From Deltaproteobacteria bacterium YD0425bin51 (lineage in GTDB: Bacteria; Desulfobacterota; Desulfobacteria; Desulfobacterales; YD0425bin51), in the NCBI GenBank assembly GCA_002753225.1, contig PDZS01000003.1, positions 1 through 64,000 on the forward strand: 64,000 nucleotides of DNA. Direction: 5' to 3'. The notes beneath the pieces were generated by a model. The model saw nothing but the letters and a program-made list of their open reading frames with translations. It did no database searches and had not been told where the DNA came from. Below, one piece after another: positions 47,762-56,812 of the stretch (the first letter of the stretch is position 1; each line of letters starts with the position of its first letter). A program made the position numbers and the translations under genes.

Positions 47762-50400
47762 ATAAAAAAATGAATTTAATTATTTTGGCTTTAATATTTT
47801 CCTATGGATTAGTTTTTTCTGCTGAACCAATGCCAAGCATAGCTCCTTTAAATCCAGAATTTTTGAAATATCAGGAGGCTGTTAAGCTTCAAAGATCTTT
47901 TGGGTCAAAAGAAGCTCCTAAAGGTTATAGTTTAGGTTATATACCCTCTCCAATACAGCCAGAGGTTCACAATCCTTTTATTAATAATCTTAACATCAAC
48001 AAACCTATTGCAAGAGCAGCTTCTTCAGTTTCAGCTTCTGATGCCAAATATGATTTACGCGATCCCAATAATGACAGCAATACAAGTGATTCTCTTCTTA
48101 CGCCTGTTAAAAACCAAGGCAGTTGTGGAGTATGCTGGACATTTGCTTCATATGCTTCTTTAGAAGGATATCTTAAAAAGACTTATAGTCTCTCAGATAA
48201 TAACAATGATTATTCTGAAGACAATATGAAACATAGACATGACTTTGTTACAGGAGTAAATGGAGCTTGCAGCGGTGGTAATTTTAAAATGGCTACTGCG
48301 TATTTAGTTAGAAAATATGGACCAATTAGCGAATCTGACGATCCTTATGATGCTTCTGCGACATCAGAATACTGCACGAATTGTACTCCTGTCAGATACG
48401 TTGATAATGCAGTTTTTTTACCAGTTCGTTCAAGTACAAGCGATAATACTTATATAAAACAGGCTATTATTGATTACGGCGCTCTTTATACTTCTATGTA
48501 TTGGAACGATCAAAGCTATAATTCTAGCAATTATACATATTATGACAGCAGTTCAAGCAGTTCAAATCATGCTGTAGTAATTGTTGGATGGGACGACAAT
48601 AAAGTTACTGCAGCGCAAAATCCAGGTGCGTTTATTGTACGAAATAGCTGGGGTACAAGCTGGGGAGAAAGCGGTTATTTTTATATTTCCTACTATGATA
48701 CAAGAATTGCTTTTTCTGAGTTAGATTATTTTATTGATAACAATGATTCTCAACTCTATTTTGAAACCATTTACCAATATGATCCATTAGGATATACAGC
48801 TCGTACTGGATATGGCGATGCCATAGGTTATGGAGCAAATATTTTTACGCCGCAGTCTAATGGCTATTTAAAGGCAGTAGGATTTTATGCTGTTGCTTCA
48901 AATCTCTCTTATGAAATAAAGATATATGATAATTTTAACGGCACGACTTTTTCAACCCTTCTTGGAAGCAAATCAGGAACTGTTTCTCAAGCAGGCTATT
49001 ATACAATACCCCTTGATTCAAACATAAGGATAATTCAAAATGACAATATTGGTGTTGTTGTAAAATTTGATACAACAACATCTGGATATACTAACCCTAT
49101 TCCGCTGGAAAGCCCTGTAACAGACTATGCAGCACCTACTGGCAACAGCGGTGAAAGTTATATTAGCCACACTGGTGGATCATTTACTGATGTAAATTCT
49201 ACTCCCAACAACAGAAATGTATGCATAAAGGCATTTGCAGATAATGATCCTTTGTCTGTGGATATTAGCTCTATTACTGCAAATCCTTTTGACGAGTATG
49301 TCAAAGTTGATTGGGAAACGGCTTCAGAGCGAGGAGCTTCTGGTTTTTATGTTTTGCGTTCAGAAACAGAAACTGGTAGTTACATAAGGGTTAACAGCGA
49401 TATTATTCCATCACAAGGTAGTGATGTGAATGGGGCTATATATAATTACTTAGATTACACTGCAATTCCAACTCAAACATACTATTACAGGTTAGAAGAA
49501 ATTGATACTTCAGGTAAAAGCATATTTTATGGTATTACAGCAAAATCTGATCCTATAAATATTAAGAAAGGGCAATTAGCTGTAGATTTTGGTGAAAAAG
49601 GTGTTTTTATTTACAATGGAAAATGGGTAAATATTACAAAGAGTAATCCCATGGCAATGGGAATATATAATGATGGAGAAAAGTTTTTAGGAAAATTTTC
49701 AAATAATTTATATGAATATGATGGAAGCAAATGGACAAGAATTGCTACTACTTTATTGGATGAAATGATAAATATTGGACCAGGTTTATATGTCGATTTT
49801 GGAACATCAGGCTTGTATAAATATTATAATGGATGGAGTCAGATTGCAAAGAACAATCCTGACTATTTATCAAAATATAATGGTAAGTTAGTCGCAAAAT
49901 TTTCAGGACAATTATATGAATTTGTTGGAAATAAATGGAATAAGATTGCAACAACTCCATCTGAAGATATGATAGGTATTGCTTCTGATTTATATGTGGA
50001 TTTTGGTGCTTCAGGTTTATATAGATATAATAAAGATTGGAGTCAGATTGCAAAAAATAATCCTGAACGTTTATCAAAATATAATGGCAAATTAGTCGCA
50101 AAATTTTCAGGACAATTGTATGAATATGTTGGTAACAAATGGAATAGAATTGCTACAACTCTGTCTGAAAATATGATAGATATAGGTTCTGAATTATATG
50201 TAGATTTTGGAAGCCAAGGTCTATATAAATATAACGGTAAATGGATTCAAATTGCTAAAAGCAATCCTTTAGCTTTATCTCAATATAATGGAAAAATAGT
50301 TGCCAAATTTTCAGACGGCTTATATGAATATGATGGAGGAAAATGGTTAAGGATTGCAACAACTCCATCAGAGGACATGATAGGAGTTAAGTTTAAGTAA
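47758..50400 (+). CDS. Secreted papain-like (C1A) cysteine peptidase with FN3-like domain and four C-terminal repeats
   Basis: An 880-residue exported protein. The signal peptide is residues 1-22 (ending VFSAEP). A propeptide-like segment precedes a C1A peptidase domain (about 95-330) with oxyanion Gln and nucleophile in NQGSCGVCWTFA (Cys126), His271 in NHAVVIVGW and Asn296 in RNSWGTSWGESGYF: a complete catalytic set. A lectin-like beta region (about 335-500) and an FN3-like domain (about 503-600) follow. The C-terminus holds four repeats of 68-70 residues with the pattern LYVDFG...W.QIAK..P..LSKYNGKLVAKFS. The start codon overlaps the synthase stop (ATGA), so the two are co-translated. A role in maturation or release of the polyketide product cannot be seen directly. 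The peptidase call itself is strong. Confidence 0.9.
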   Translation: MNKKMNLIILALIFSYGLVFSAEPMPSIAPLNPEFLKYQEAVKLQRSFGSKEAPKGYSLGYIPSPIQPEVHNPFINNLNINKPIARAASSVSASDAKYDLRDPNNDSNTSDSLLTPVKNQGSCGVCWTFASYASLEGYLKKTYSLSDNNNDYSEDNMKHRHDFVTGVNGACSGGNFKMATAYLVRKYGPISESDDPYDASATSEYCTNCTPVRYVDNAVFLPVRSSTSDNTYIKQAIIDYGALYTSMYWNDQSYNSSNYTYYDSSSSSSNHAVVIVGWDDNKVTAAQNPGAFIVRNSWGTSWGESGYFYISYYDTRIAFSELDYFIDNNDSQLYFETIYQYDPLGYTARTGYGDAIGYGANIFTPQSNGYLKAVGFYAVASNLSYEIKIYDNFNGTTFSTLLGSKSGTVSQAGYYTIPLDSNIRIIQNDNIGVVVKFDTTTSGYTNPIPLESPVTDYAAPTGNSGESYISHTGGSFTDVNSTPNNRNVCIKAFADNDPLSVDISSITANPFDEYVKVDWETASERGASGFYVLRSETETGSYIRVNSDIIPSQGSDVNGAIYNYLDYTAIPTQTYYYRLEEIDTSGKSIFYGITAKSDPINIKKGQLAVDFGEKGVFIYNGKWVNITKSNPMAMGIYNDGEKFLGKFSNNLYEYDGSKWTRIATTLLDEMINIGPGLYVDFGTSGLYKYYNGWSQIAKNNPDYLSKYNGKLVAKFSGQLYEFVGNKWNKIATTPSEDMIGIASDLYVDFGASGLYRYNKDWSQIAKNNPERLSKYNGKLVAKFSGQLYEYVGNKWNRIATTLSENMIDIGSELYVDFGSQGLYKYNGKWIQIAKSNPLALSQYNGKIVAKFSDGLYEYDGGKWLRIATTPSEDMIGVKFK
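49576..50397 (+). repeat. Four tandem 204-210 bp coding repeats in the peptidase gene
   Basis: Units begin at 49576, 49786, 49990 and 50194; the first is 210 bases and the other three are 204. Units 2 and 3 are very similar at the DNA level, for example GGACAATT in the middle of both, which suggests recent duplication. Each unit encodes two short beta-rich halves (VDFG..GLYKYN and AKFS..LYEY). A small propeller or cell-surface binding repeat is possible. Confidence 0.9.
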
Positions 50401-50407
50401 ATATATT

Positions 50408-51703
50408 ATGACTGACAATTTCATTAGCGCAGTTGTTGCAAATAAAAAAGGAGAAATATTCGAGCTTAAAGGTTACTCAGCTCTTGGAATGGTGGGAAGA
50501 TCTTTTGTCCCCCTTACAAATAATGAAACATATAATGTTCCTTTTGGGACAGAATTTATGTTTCTCCCAGAGAGAGTCCCAATCTTATTTAACAGGAAGA
50601 ATGAAAAAATTGAAGCTATATCTGAAAATCCCTATAAAAAGGGTGAAAAAGTCTATCCTGTAGCTACTTTTAATTCTCCTGGGTATGTTATAACCCATAT
50701 ACCTGCTTATGAAGGAACAGATAATTGTAAGCCGCTCCCTTTGTTTTCTTATGGTGCTGTAGGTCTACATAAAGATAAATTTAGATCAGCCATAATTTTA
50801 GTCGATAAAGAAAGACGTCAAGATTTGAGGCTTATGAAAATAGATCGTGTAATTGCAGGAGTAAAAAAAACTAGAAATTTATTTCCTAAGAATCGATTGG
50901 TTGTTCATTTAGAAAAATGTGCATTAACTTATGGATGCCCTGCAGCAAAAAATTTTTTTATTGGAAGATATGAAGCCCCCCTACCCACCTCTCAGGCATG
51001 TAATGCAAAATGTCTAGGATGCATATCCTTGCAAGAAAAAAAAGATTTATCAAACTGTCAGGAAAGAATTGCTTTTACACCATCCCCTGAGGAGATAGCA
51101 GAAGTTGCTGTTTTGCATATTAAAAATGTACAAAACCCTGTTGTAAGCTTTGGACAAGGTTGTGAGGGTGATCCCTTGTTATCTTCTGATGTTATTGAAG
51201 AGGCTGTAAAAACCATACGTGCAAAAACTTGTGAGGGGACAATAAATATTAACACAAATGCAAGTCGTCCTAATGCGCTAAAAAAGCTTTTTGATGCAGG
51301 AATAGACAGTATAAGAGTAAGTTTAAACAGTGTAAGAGAAGAGTGTTATAACGCATATTTTAGACCTGCAAGGTATAATTTTTCAGATGTTATAGAAAGT
51401 ATAGATATTGGAATTAGTAATGGAAAATTTGTGTCAATAAATTATTTAAATCTTCCGGGATTTACAGATACAATCGAAGAAGTAAGTTCCCTCATCTCTT
51501 TTATAAAAGCTCACCCTATTAATATGATACAATGGCGCAATTTAAATTTTGATCCCCTTTATTATTTAAAAACTATGTATGAAGTGACTCCACATACTAA
51601 AAACATTGGAATGAAAATGGCTTTAATTGAGATAAAAAAAGCTTTCCCCAAAATCAAATTTGGCTACTTTAATCCTCCTAAAGAAAAATTTAGATATAAA
51701 TAA
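50408..51703 (+). CDS. Radical SAM protein of unknown specificity
   Basis: A 431-residue protein with the iron-sulfur motif CNAKCLGC (Cys198, Cys202, Cys205, spacing CxxxCxxC). The segments VSFGQGCEGDPLL, ININTNASRP and IDSIRVSLNSVR belong to the SAM-binding barrel. Residues 1-190 form an extra N-terminal region with a Cys in EKCALTYGCP. It lies 7 bases after the peptidase stop and probably belongs to the same transcript, so it may modify the polyketide or another cluster product. I do not recognise the subfamily. The MoaA/SPASM-type core is clear; no SPASM cysteine cluster is seen at the C-terminus. Confidence 0.85.
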   Translation: MTDNFISAVVANKKGEIFELKGYSALGMVGRSFVPLTNNETYNVPFGTEFMFLPERVPILFNRKNEKIEAISENPYKKGEKVYPVATFNSPGYVITHIPAYEGTDNCKPLPLFSYGAVGLHKDKFRSAIILVDKERRQDLRLMKIDRVIAGVKKTRNLFPKNRLVVHLEKCALTYGCPAAKNFFIGRYEAPLPTSQACNAKCLGCISLQEKKDLSNCQERIAFTPSPEEIAEVAVLHIKNVQNPVVSFGQGCEGDPLLSSDVIEEAVKTIRAKTCEGTININTNASRPNALKKLFDAGIDSIRVSLNSVREECYNAYFRPARYNFSDVIESIDIGISNGKFVSINYLNLPGFTDTIEEVSSLISFIKAHPINMIQWRNLNFDPLYYLKTMYEVTPHTKNIGMKMALIEIKKAFPKIKFGYFNPPKEKFRYK

Positions 51704-51707
51704 CTCC

Positions 51708-51729
51708 TTTGTAAAACTTTTGTAAAACT
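51708..51729. repeat. Two exact tandem copies of an 11-bp sequence
   Basis: TTTGTAAAACT occurs twice head to tail in the gap between the radical-SAM gene and the acyltransferase gene. It is a possible regulator site or simple slippage; no function is evident. Confidence 0.5.
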
Positions 51730-51809
51730 GAATTCTAAAGCTTTTCATCTTCTTATAAAAGACTTATATAGACAGATAATTTAAACACTTTTAAAAGGAG
51801 ATATATGAA

Positions 51810-52439
51810 ATGAACTATACTATATTTGATACACCAGTTATAAGGCCAATTATGCGATTTTTATCATTATTAATTTTAAAATTTTTTGGATGGCGTGTTG
51901 AAGGTAAACTGCCTGATATACCTAAATTTGTAATGATTGCAGCTCCCCATACCTCAAACTGGGATCTTCCCTTAACATTATTAGTTGCATTTGCTTTAAA
52001 AGCTAAGATTTATTGGATGGGTAAAGCAGCAATATTCAATCGTCCATTTACAGGCTTTTTTAAATGGTTAGGTGGAATACCCATTGATAGGTCAAAATCA
52101 AACGGAGTGGTAAAAGAATCAATTAAGCAATTTGAAGAAAATGAAAAGCTTATTTTAACAATACCTCCATCTGGAACCCGCAGAAAGGTCTTGTACTGGA
52201 AAACAGGATTTTATTATATTGCCTGTGGCGCAAATGTTCCTATTGTTTTAGGATTTCTTGATTATTCTCGTAAAACTGGAGGAATTGGGTATAGCTATAT
52301 CCCTACTGGAGATATTAAATCAGATTTTTTGGAGATCCAAGCCTTTTATTCAGATATTAAAGGTAAATATTCATTAAAGTCAGCAGACATATTAGTCGAA
52401 GAACCTAAAGCGTATTCAGCTCAAGTGTTTTCTCAATAA
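51810..52439 (+). CDS. PlsC-type lysophospholipid acyltransferase
   Basis: A 209-residue acyltransferase with the HX4D catalytic motif in APHTSNWD (His47, Asp52), the acceptor-site segment WLGGIPIDRSK and the third motif IPPSGTRRK, where most relatives have PEGTR. An N-terminal hydrophobic stretch (about 10-27) suggests membrane attachment. It probably transfers an acyl chain to a lysolipid or glycerophosphate. The start is the ATG at 51810: the ATG at 51805 would give a two-codon ORF ending at TGA. An AAAGGAG site lies 9 bases upstream. It lies close to the synthase operon, so acylation by the polyketide chain is possible but unproven. Confidence 0.87.
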   Translation: MNYTIFDTPVIRPIMRFLSLLILKFFGWRVEGKLPDIPKFVMIAAPHTSNWDLPLTLLVAFALKAKIYWMGKAAIFNRPFTGFFKWLGGIPIDRSKSNGVVKESIKQFEENEKLILTIPPSGTRRKVLYWKTGFYYIACGANVPIVLGFLDYSRKTGGIGYSYIPTGDIKSDFLEIQAFYSDIKGKYSLKSADILVEEPKAYSAQVFSQ

Positions 52440-52620
52440 CCTCTGAAATTTACTTTTGGTTTATTTGTTTTAAAACAAAATCATTCATACCGGCTTTGTT
52501 AAATCTGTCTTAGTATTCTTTTTTAATACGGCCGGTCATTCCTAATAATAGCAACATTATGCTTAATAACTTTTGTTCATATTTTTATCCCGGAAAAATG
52601 ATTTAACTATAAGAACTATA

Positions 52621-53544
52621 TTAATTCTTTTCAATCCATATGTCTGATTGCAGATAAGTTGTAAGGTTAATATCTTTTGCCTGAATTTTTAATTTTTTCC
52701 GAATATTTTCTCTATGGCGATTGATTGTTGCTGATGATACTCCCCGCATTTGAGCAATTTCTTTTGTCCGCATTCCGCTCCGAATCATATTGCATATATT
52801 TAGCTCTGTCGGAGTAAGAGAAAGAGCGTTTTTGGATAATTGCCTTGCAAAAGGAGAAATTATCTCCTCTAAATTGGTTCTTAATATTTCTATATATTTT
52901 CTCTGGGGACGCTGCAATTCCAAAGACAATGCATTTAAAATAGGGATTACTATTTTATCTATGTTCATTTGAACATCCATATATATTGATTTTTTTTCTT
53001 CTTCAATCCGAGCTAAAACAGATCTTAAAACTGTATTAGTTTCCTGTAGAGCCTTTTGTTCAACGTTTAATTGCTTATTGGTTTCAATTAATTCTTGTTC
53101 ATAAGAAATACGAGTTGCAACAGCTCCTATTCTTTCTGCTATTGCATCTAATAATGCTCGCTCTTCTTTTAGAAAAGGGCCTTCATCTTCTGGGGAGCGT
53201 TCCTCAAGATAGAACATAGTTACATCCCCTATTGCTTCATTGTATAGCATAATACGAGACATTTGCCGCCATTTAGTAATTTTAAAATTATCACTTATAT
53301 ATATTTTGTCATTAAACATTATTCTTGAGCATGTAATATCTGGATACTGCCAAGAATGAGGTAAAAAGTTAACCAGATTTTGCAATAACTCATCAATTGA
53401 ATTCGAGTAGCGTTCAGCAAGTTGTGTTATACCATATAGGCAGTTTAATTCCTTAATACGTTCTCGTAAGGCAATTTCAATTTTAGATGGTTCAGTTTCG
53501 GTATTAAATGGGATGCGCCATAGCTGATTTATATTTTCTTTCAC
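52621..53544 (-). CDS. LuxR-type transcriptional regulator with GAF/PAS-like sensor
   Basis: A 307-residue regulator. Residues about 20-165 look like a small-molecule or redox sensor (GAF-like, ending in AIAERIGAVATRIS). A coiled coil spans about 165-200, and a C-terminal LuxR helix-turn-helix spans about 240-300 (LTPTELNICNMIRSGMRTKEIAQ, SSATINRHRENIRKKL). The start is GTG at 53544, preceded by GGAAGGAG. It is divergent from the NuoE-like gene, with 173 bases between the two starts that contain a 12-bp inverted repeat, so control of that operon and of itself is likely. The signal it senses is unknown. Confidence 0.88.
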   Translation of the reverse strand: MKENINQLWRIPFNTETEPSKIEIALRERIKELNCLYGITQLAERYSNSIDELLQNLVNFLPHSWQYPDITCSRIMFNDKIYISDNFKITKWRQMSRIMLYNEAIGDVTMFYLEERSPEDEGPFLKEERALLDAIAERIGAVATRISYEQELIETNKQLNVEQKALQETNTVLRSVLARIEEEKKSIYMDVQMNIDKIVIPILNALSLELQRPQRKYIEILRTNLEEIISPFARQLSKNALSLTPTELNICNMIRSGMRTKEIAQMRGVSSATINRHRENIRKKLKIQAKDINLTTYLQSDIWIEKN

Positions 53545-53563
53545 TTATATCTCCTTCCAATCC

Positions 53564-53623
53564 CTATTTTATATAGGCATTTTATAAATAATAAATTAGT
53601 ATTAAAATACTTATATAAAATAG
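53564..53623. promoter_or_regulatory. Inverted-repeat candidate operator between the LuxR-type gene and the nuoE-like operon
   Basis: CTATTTTATATA (53564-53575) and its exact reverse complement TATATAAAATAG (53612-53623) are 36 bases apart in the divergent promoter region. ATAGGCA also occurs twice as a direct repeat at 53573-53579 and 53620-53626. The arrangement fits regulator binding sites, but AT-richness makes chance pairing possible. Confidence 0.45.
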
Positions 53624-53717
53624 GCACTAACTATGTATTTTTTGAGCATTTACTTTGTTAAAGATATCTTATAAAAAATTCCTGTCAAGAAAAAATCAAA
53701 AAGCAAAAGGAGGTTTT

Positions 53718-54200
53718 ATGTCGCTTAATACTATGGCCTCAATTATTGAAGGGCGTAGGAGCCAACCTCATCAATTAATTGAGGTTCTTCAAGATGTTCA
53801 GGAACAGCAGGGATATATTTCAGAAGATTCTATGAGAGTAATATCTAAAGATCTGGGTGTACCTCCAATGGAGGTATTTAGAGTTGCTTCTTTCTATAAG
53901 GCTTTTTCACTTAAACCGCGAGGAAAGAATGTTATTACTGTTTGTATGGGAACTGCATGTCATGTACGAGGAGCAAAACTTATTATTAATCAAGCTGTTG
54001 GACAGTTAAAGGTTCAGCCCGGAGAAGTTACTGAGGATGGTTTATTCACAATAGATCAGGTTAATTGTCTTGGAGCGTGTGCACTTGGCCCAGTAGTTAC
54101 TGAAAATGGTAAATGCCATAATCACATGAATTCAAGCAAGCTGCGCAAATTAATTAAATCACTTAAAAATACAGGTACAGAGGAGACAGCCAATGACTAA
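53718..54200 (+). CDS. NuoE-like [2Fe-2S] thioredoxin-fold subunit
   Basis: A 160-residue subunit of a NADH-oxidising iron-sulfur flavoenzyme (NuoE/HoxE/HydC/HndA class). The four cluster ligands are in VCMGTACHVRGA and VNCLGACALGP. The helical N-terminus LIEVLQDVQEQQGYISEDS is also typical. The start is the ATG at 53718, preceded by AAAGGAGG; a longer reading from TTG at 53655 would run through this ribosome site. Its stop overlaps the NuoF-like start by 8 bases. It passes electrons between the flavin subunit and a partner that is not encoded here. Confidence 0.92.
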   Translation: MSLNTMASIIEGRRSQPHQLIEVLQDVQEQQGYISEDSMRVISKDLGVPPMEVFRVASFYKAFSLKPRGKNVITVCMGTACHVRGAKLIINQAVGQLKVQPGEVTEDGLFTIDQVNCLGACALGPVVTENGKCHNHMNSSKLRKLIKSLKNTGTEETAND

Positions 54201-56046
54201 AATTAATACCATAAGTGATCTTAATGCTCTGCGTAATAAAATAATTAATGAGCAAAAAAAATTCAAAATAACCGTTACATTGTGTGGAGGAACAGGCTGC
54301 CAGGCATCAGGCTCTCAGGCAGTTATAGATGCTCTCAAAAACGAGTTGGCAAAACAGCAACTCATGCAGACTGTTTATGTTAGAAGGACAGGGTGTCATG
54401 GTTTCTGTGAACAAGGACCTTTGATGGTCATAGAGCCTGGCAATATATTCTATTGCCATATTTCTCCTGAAGATGTTTTTGAAATAGTTTCCAAAACTAT
54501 CTTAAAGGGGGAAGTTATTGAAAAATTACTATATAAAGATCCAGTTTCAGGAAACTTAATAAAAACTGAAAAGGAAATACCTTTTTATAAGGCTCAAGAT
54601 CGTCATTTGCTTTCTCAAAATATGAAAGTAGATCCATGTTCAATAGAAGATTATATAGCTATGGGAGGTTATGCTGCATTAGCCAAAACTATTTTTGAAA
54701 TTCCGCCGGATAGAATAATAAAGGAAATAAAGGAGTCAGGCTTGAGAGGTCGTGGGGGAGGGGGCTTTCCTACAGGGAGGAAATGGGCTGAATGTTATGA
54801 AGCACCTGGCAACGAAAAATATGTAATTTGTAATGCAGATGAAGGAGATCCAGGCGCATACATGGATAGATGCGTTCTTGAGGGTAACCCCCATCTTATA
54901 ATAGAGGGGATGATGATAGGCGCATGGGCAGTTGGAGCTAGAGAAGGCTACGTTTATGTCCGTAATGAGTATCCTTTAGCTGTTAAAAATATTAAGATAG
55001 CTATTCAGCAAGCTATGAATATGGGAATTCTGGGAGAAAAAATATTTGGTTCTTCGTTCAGTTTTCATATTGAAGTCGCAAGAGGTGGAGGTGCTTTTGT
55101 GTGTGGGGAATCAACGGCTCTTATGGCATCAATAGAAGGAAAAGTTGGTGAGCCACGACCTAAGGATGTTCATACAGTAGTAGATGGTCTTTGGAATAAG
55201 CCCACAACATTGAATAATGTTGAAACATGGGCAAACGTTCCTTCTATTATCCTGAATGGTTCATCATGGTTTGCTTCTAAAGGATCAAAAGGAAGCAAAG
55301 GAACTAAAATTCTTGCTTTAACAGGACATATTAAAAATACTGGTCTTGTTGAAGTTCCTATGGGTACTCCAATTCGTACTGTTCTGTTTGATATAGGTGG
55401 AGGTGCTTTAAATGGAAAGACTATTAAGGCTGTTCAGACCGGAGGCCCATCTGGTGGATGTCTTCCTGATTCTAAATTTGATCTTCCCATAGATTTTGAC
55501 GCTCTATATGAAGCAGGTTCTATGATTGGCTCTGGTGGTATGGTTGTTATGGGTAAAGAGACCTGCATGGTAGATGTAGCAAAGTATTTTCTTACATTTC
55601 TTCAGGATGAATCATGCGGGAAATGTGTACCCTGTCGTTTGGGAATAGATCGTATGCTCGAAATTATAACTACTATAACAGAAGGTCGTGGTAAGCCTGA
55701 ACAGATAGAGCTTTTGCAGGAACTAGGCGACACCATAAGCCAAACTTCTTTGTGCGGACTAGGTAAGACAGCTGCAAATCCTGTTCTGTCAACATTAAGA
55801 TATTTCCGAGAAGAATATGATGCTCATATTAATGAAAAACGATGTTCAGCAGGTGTATGTCAGGCATTAATCACTTACAGGATTGATCCTGAAAAATGCA
55901 CATTTTGTGGTGTTTGTAAGAGTACATGTCCTCACAATGCCATTATAGGACAAAAAAAGCAGGTTCATTCAATTGATCTGCAGCTTTGTCAGAAATGTGG
56001 AATTTGTAGGAGTGAATGTAAATTTGATGCTATTTTCGTTAATTAA
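54193..56046 (+). CDS. NuoF-like NADH:acceptor flavoprotein with N-terminal and C-terminal iron-sulfur domains
   Basis: A 617-residue flavoprotein. Residues about 20-110 form a [2Fe-2S] thioredoxin-like domain (LCGGTGCQASG, RRTGCHGFCEQGP). The core holds the NADH/FMN site (GLRGRGGGGFPTGRKW, CNADEGDPGAYMDR) and a [4Fe-4S] site in ESCGKCVPCRLG. The C-terminus has two ferredoxin-type clusters (CTFCGVCKSTCP and CQKCGICRSEC). This fusion is typical of HndC/HydB-type subunits of NAD(P)-linked, often electron-bifurcating, hydrogenases and formate dehydrogenases, and differs from complex I NuoF, which lacks the extra ends. No catalytic hydrogenase or dehydrogenase subunit is present within the window, so its partner is unknown. 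Confidence 0.93.
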   Translation: MTKINTISDLNALRNKIINEQKKFKITVTLCGGTGCQASGSQAVIDALKNELAKQQLMQTVYVRRTGCHGFCEQGPLMVIEPGNIFYCHISPEDVFEIVSKTILKGEVIEKLLYKDPVSGNLIKTEKEIPFYKAQDRHLLSQNMKVDPCSIEDYIAMGGYAALAKTIFEIPPDRIIKEIKESGLRGRGGGGFPTGRKWAECYEAPGNEKYVICNADEGDPGAYMDRCVLEGNPHLIIEGMMIGAWAVGAREGYVYVRNEYPLAVKNIKIAIQQAMNMGILGEKIFGSSFSFHIEVARGGGAFVCGESTALMASIEGKVGEPRPKDVHTVVDGLWNKPTTLNNVETWANVPSIILNGSSWFASKGSKGSKGTKILALTGHIKNTGLVEVPMGTPIRTVLFDIGGGALNGKTIKAVQTGGPSGGCLPDSKFDLPIDFDALYEAGSMIGSGGMVVMGKETCMVDVAKYFLTFLQDESCGKCVPCRLGIDRMLEIITTITEGRGKPEQIELLQELGDTISQTSLCGLGKTAANPVLSTLRYFREEYDAHINEKRCSAGVCQALITYRIDPEKCTFCGVCKSTCPHNAIIGQKKQVHSIDLQLCQKCGICRSECKFDAIFVN

Positions 56047-56057
56047 CGAGGTGAAAA

Positions 56058-56741
56058 ATGCTTCAGTATATAAATTTGAAGATTGACGGCGTAAATATAC
56101 GTGCAGCTAAAGGAACTACAGTACTAGATGCTGCTTTTGAATATGGAATATGTATTCCTAATTTATGCCATGTTCCAAACCTTTCTAATATTGGCGCTTG
56201 CCGTATCTGTATTGTTGAGCAAATCGTGAATGGCAGATCAAAAGTCACGACCTCATGCACCTTGCTTGTACAAGAGGGTATGATAATTAAAAGCAATACA
56301 GACAAAATAAGAAACCTCAGACGCAATATCGCTGAATTATTAGTTGCTCAGGCTCCTAACTCAAAAGCCATTCAAGATATTGCGGTACGCTGTGGTGTAA
56401 AAAAAGTCCGTTATCCTTTTAGGAATGAAAAATGTGTTTTATGTGGACGTTGTGTCCGTGCTTGCACAGAACTTTTTAGGGCAAAAGCTATAGGCTTTGT
56501 TGGACGAGGCAAAAACAGACATATAGATTCTCCATTTGGTGTATTATCAGAGTTTTGTAAAAGATGCGGGGCATGTATTGATCTCTGCCCAATGACCATA
56601 ACCCCTTGCAGTGGACCAATGAAGCCCGGTAAGGAAAGGTTATGCGGAGAATGCGAATCACAATTGTATCTATCTGATAAGACTCCAGATCACTGTGTCT
56701 GGTGTGAGCTAGGGAAAGGTTTCCAATGTGGAAGATATTAA
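56058..56741 (+). CDS. HoxU/NuoG N-terminus-like iron-sulfur protein
   Basis: A 227-residue electron-transfer protein. An N-terminal plant-type [2Fe-2S] domain (residues 1-80; GICIPNLCHVPNLSNIGACRICIVE and TTSC) is followed by two [4Fe-4S] motifs (CVLCGRCVRACTEL and CKRCGACIDLCPMTITPC). The end is Cys-rich (CGECES, DHCVWCELGKGFQCGRY) and may bind zinc or another cluster. The His-Cys cluster segment usual between the first and second domains in NuoG is not evident. It follows the NuoF-like gene with a GAGGTG site and is the last gene before a terminator. With the two upstream genes it forms a soluble NADH-diaphorase module. Confidence 0.88.
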   Translation: MLQYINLKIDGVNIRAAKGTTVLDAAFEYGICIPNLCHVPNLSNIGACRICIVEQIVNGRSKVTTSCTLLVQEGMIIKSNTDKIRNLRRNIAELLVAQAPNSKAIQDIAVRCGVKKVRYPFRNEKCVLCGRCVRACTELFRAKAIGFVGRGKNRHIDSPFGVLSEFCKRCGACIDLCPMTITPCSGPMKPGKERLCGECESQLYLSDKTPDHCVWCELGKGFQCGRY

Positions 56742-56754
56742 TTTGATTATAATT

Positions 56755-56795
56755 AAAATGGCATCCCTATAATAATAAGGATGCCATTTTTTAAT
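56755..56795 (+). terminator. Rho-independent terminator after the NADH-oxidoreductase operon
   Basis: AAAATGGCATCC (56755-56766) pairs perfectly with GGATGCCATTTT (56779-56790) around a 12-base loop, with TTTTTT at the 3' arm (56787-56792). On the opposite strand the same stem is followed by an A/T-rich run and may also stop the cold-shock gene transcript. Confidence 0.85.
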
Positions 56796-56812
56796 AAAAA
56801 ATAATAGTTAAA

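Noticed and set aside
49576..50397. Insertion sequence or phage tail-fibre repeats
   Set aside because: The repeats stay in frame within a peptidase gene, with no transposase, terminal inverted repeats or phage neighbours.
51805..51813. Regulatory minimal ORF (ATGAAATGA) before the acyltransferase start
   Set aside because: A two-codon ORF overlapping the true start is expected by chance and spacing favours the second ATG; nothing else supports a regulatory role.
52440..52620. A terminator at the palindrome TTGTTTTAAAACAA near 52465
   Set aside because: It is AT-only, has no loop of useful size and no following T-run; likely chance in AT-rich DNA.
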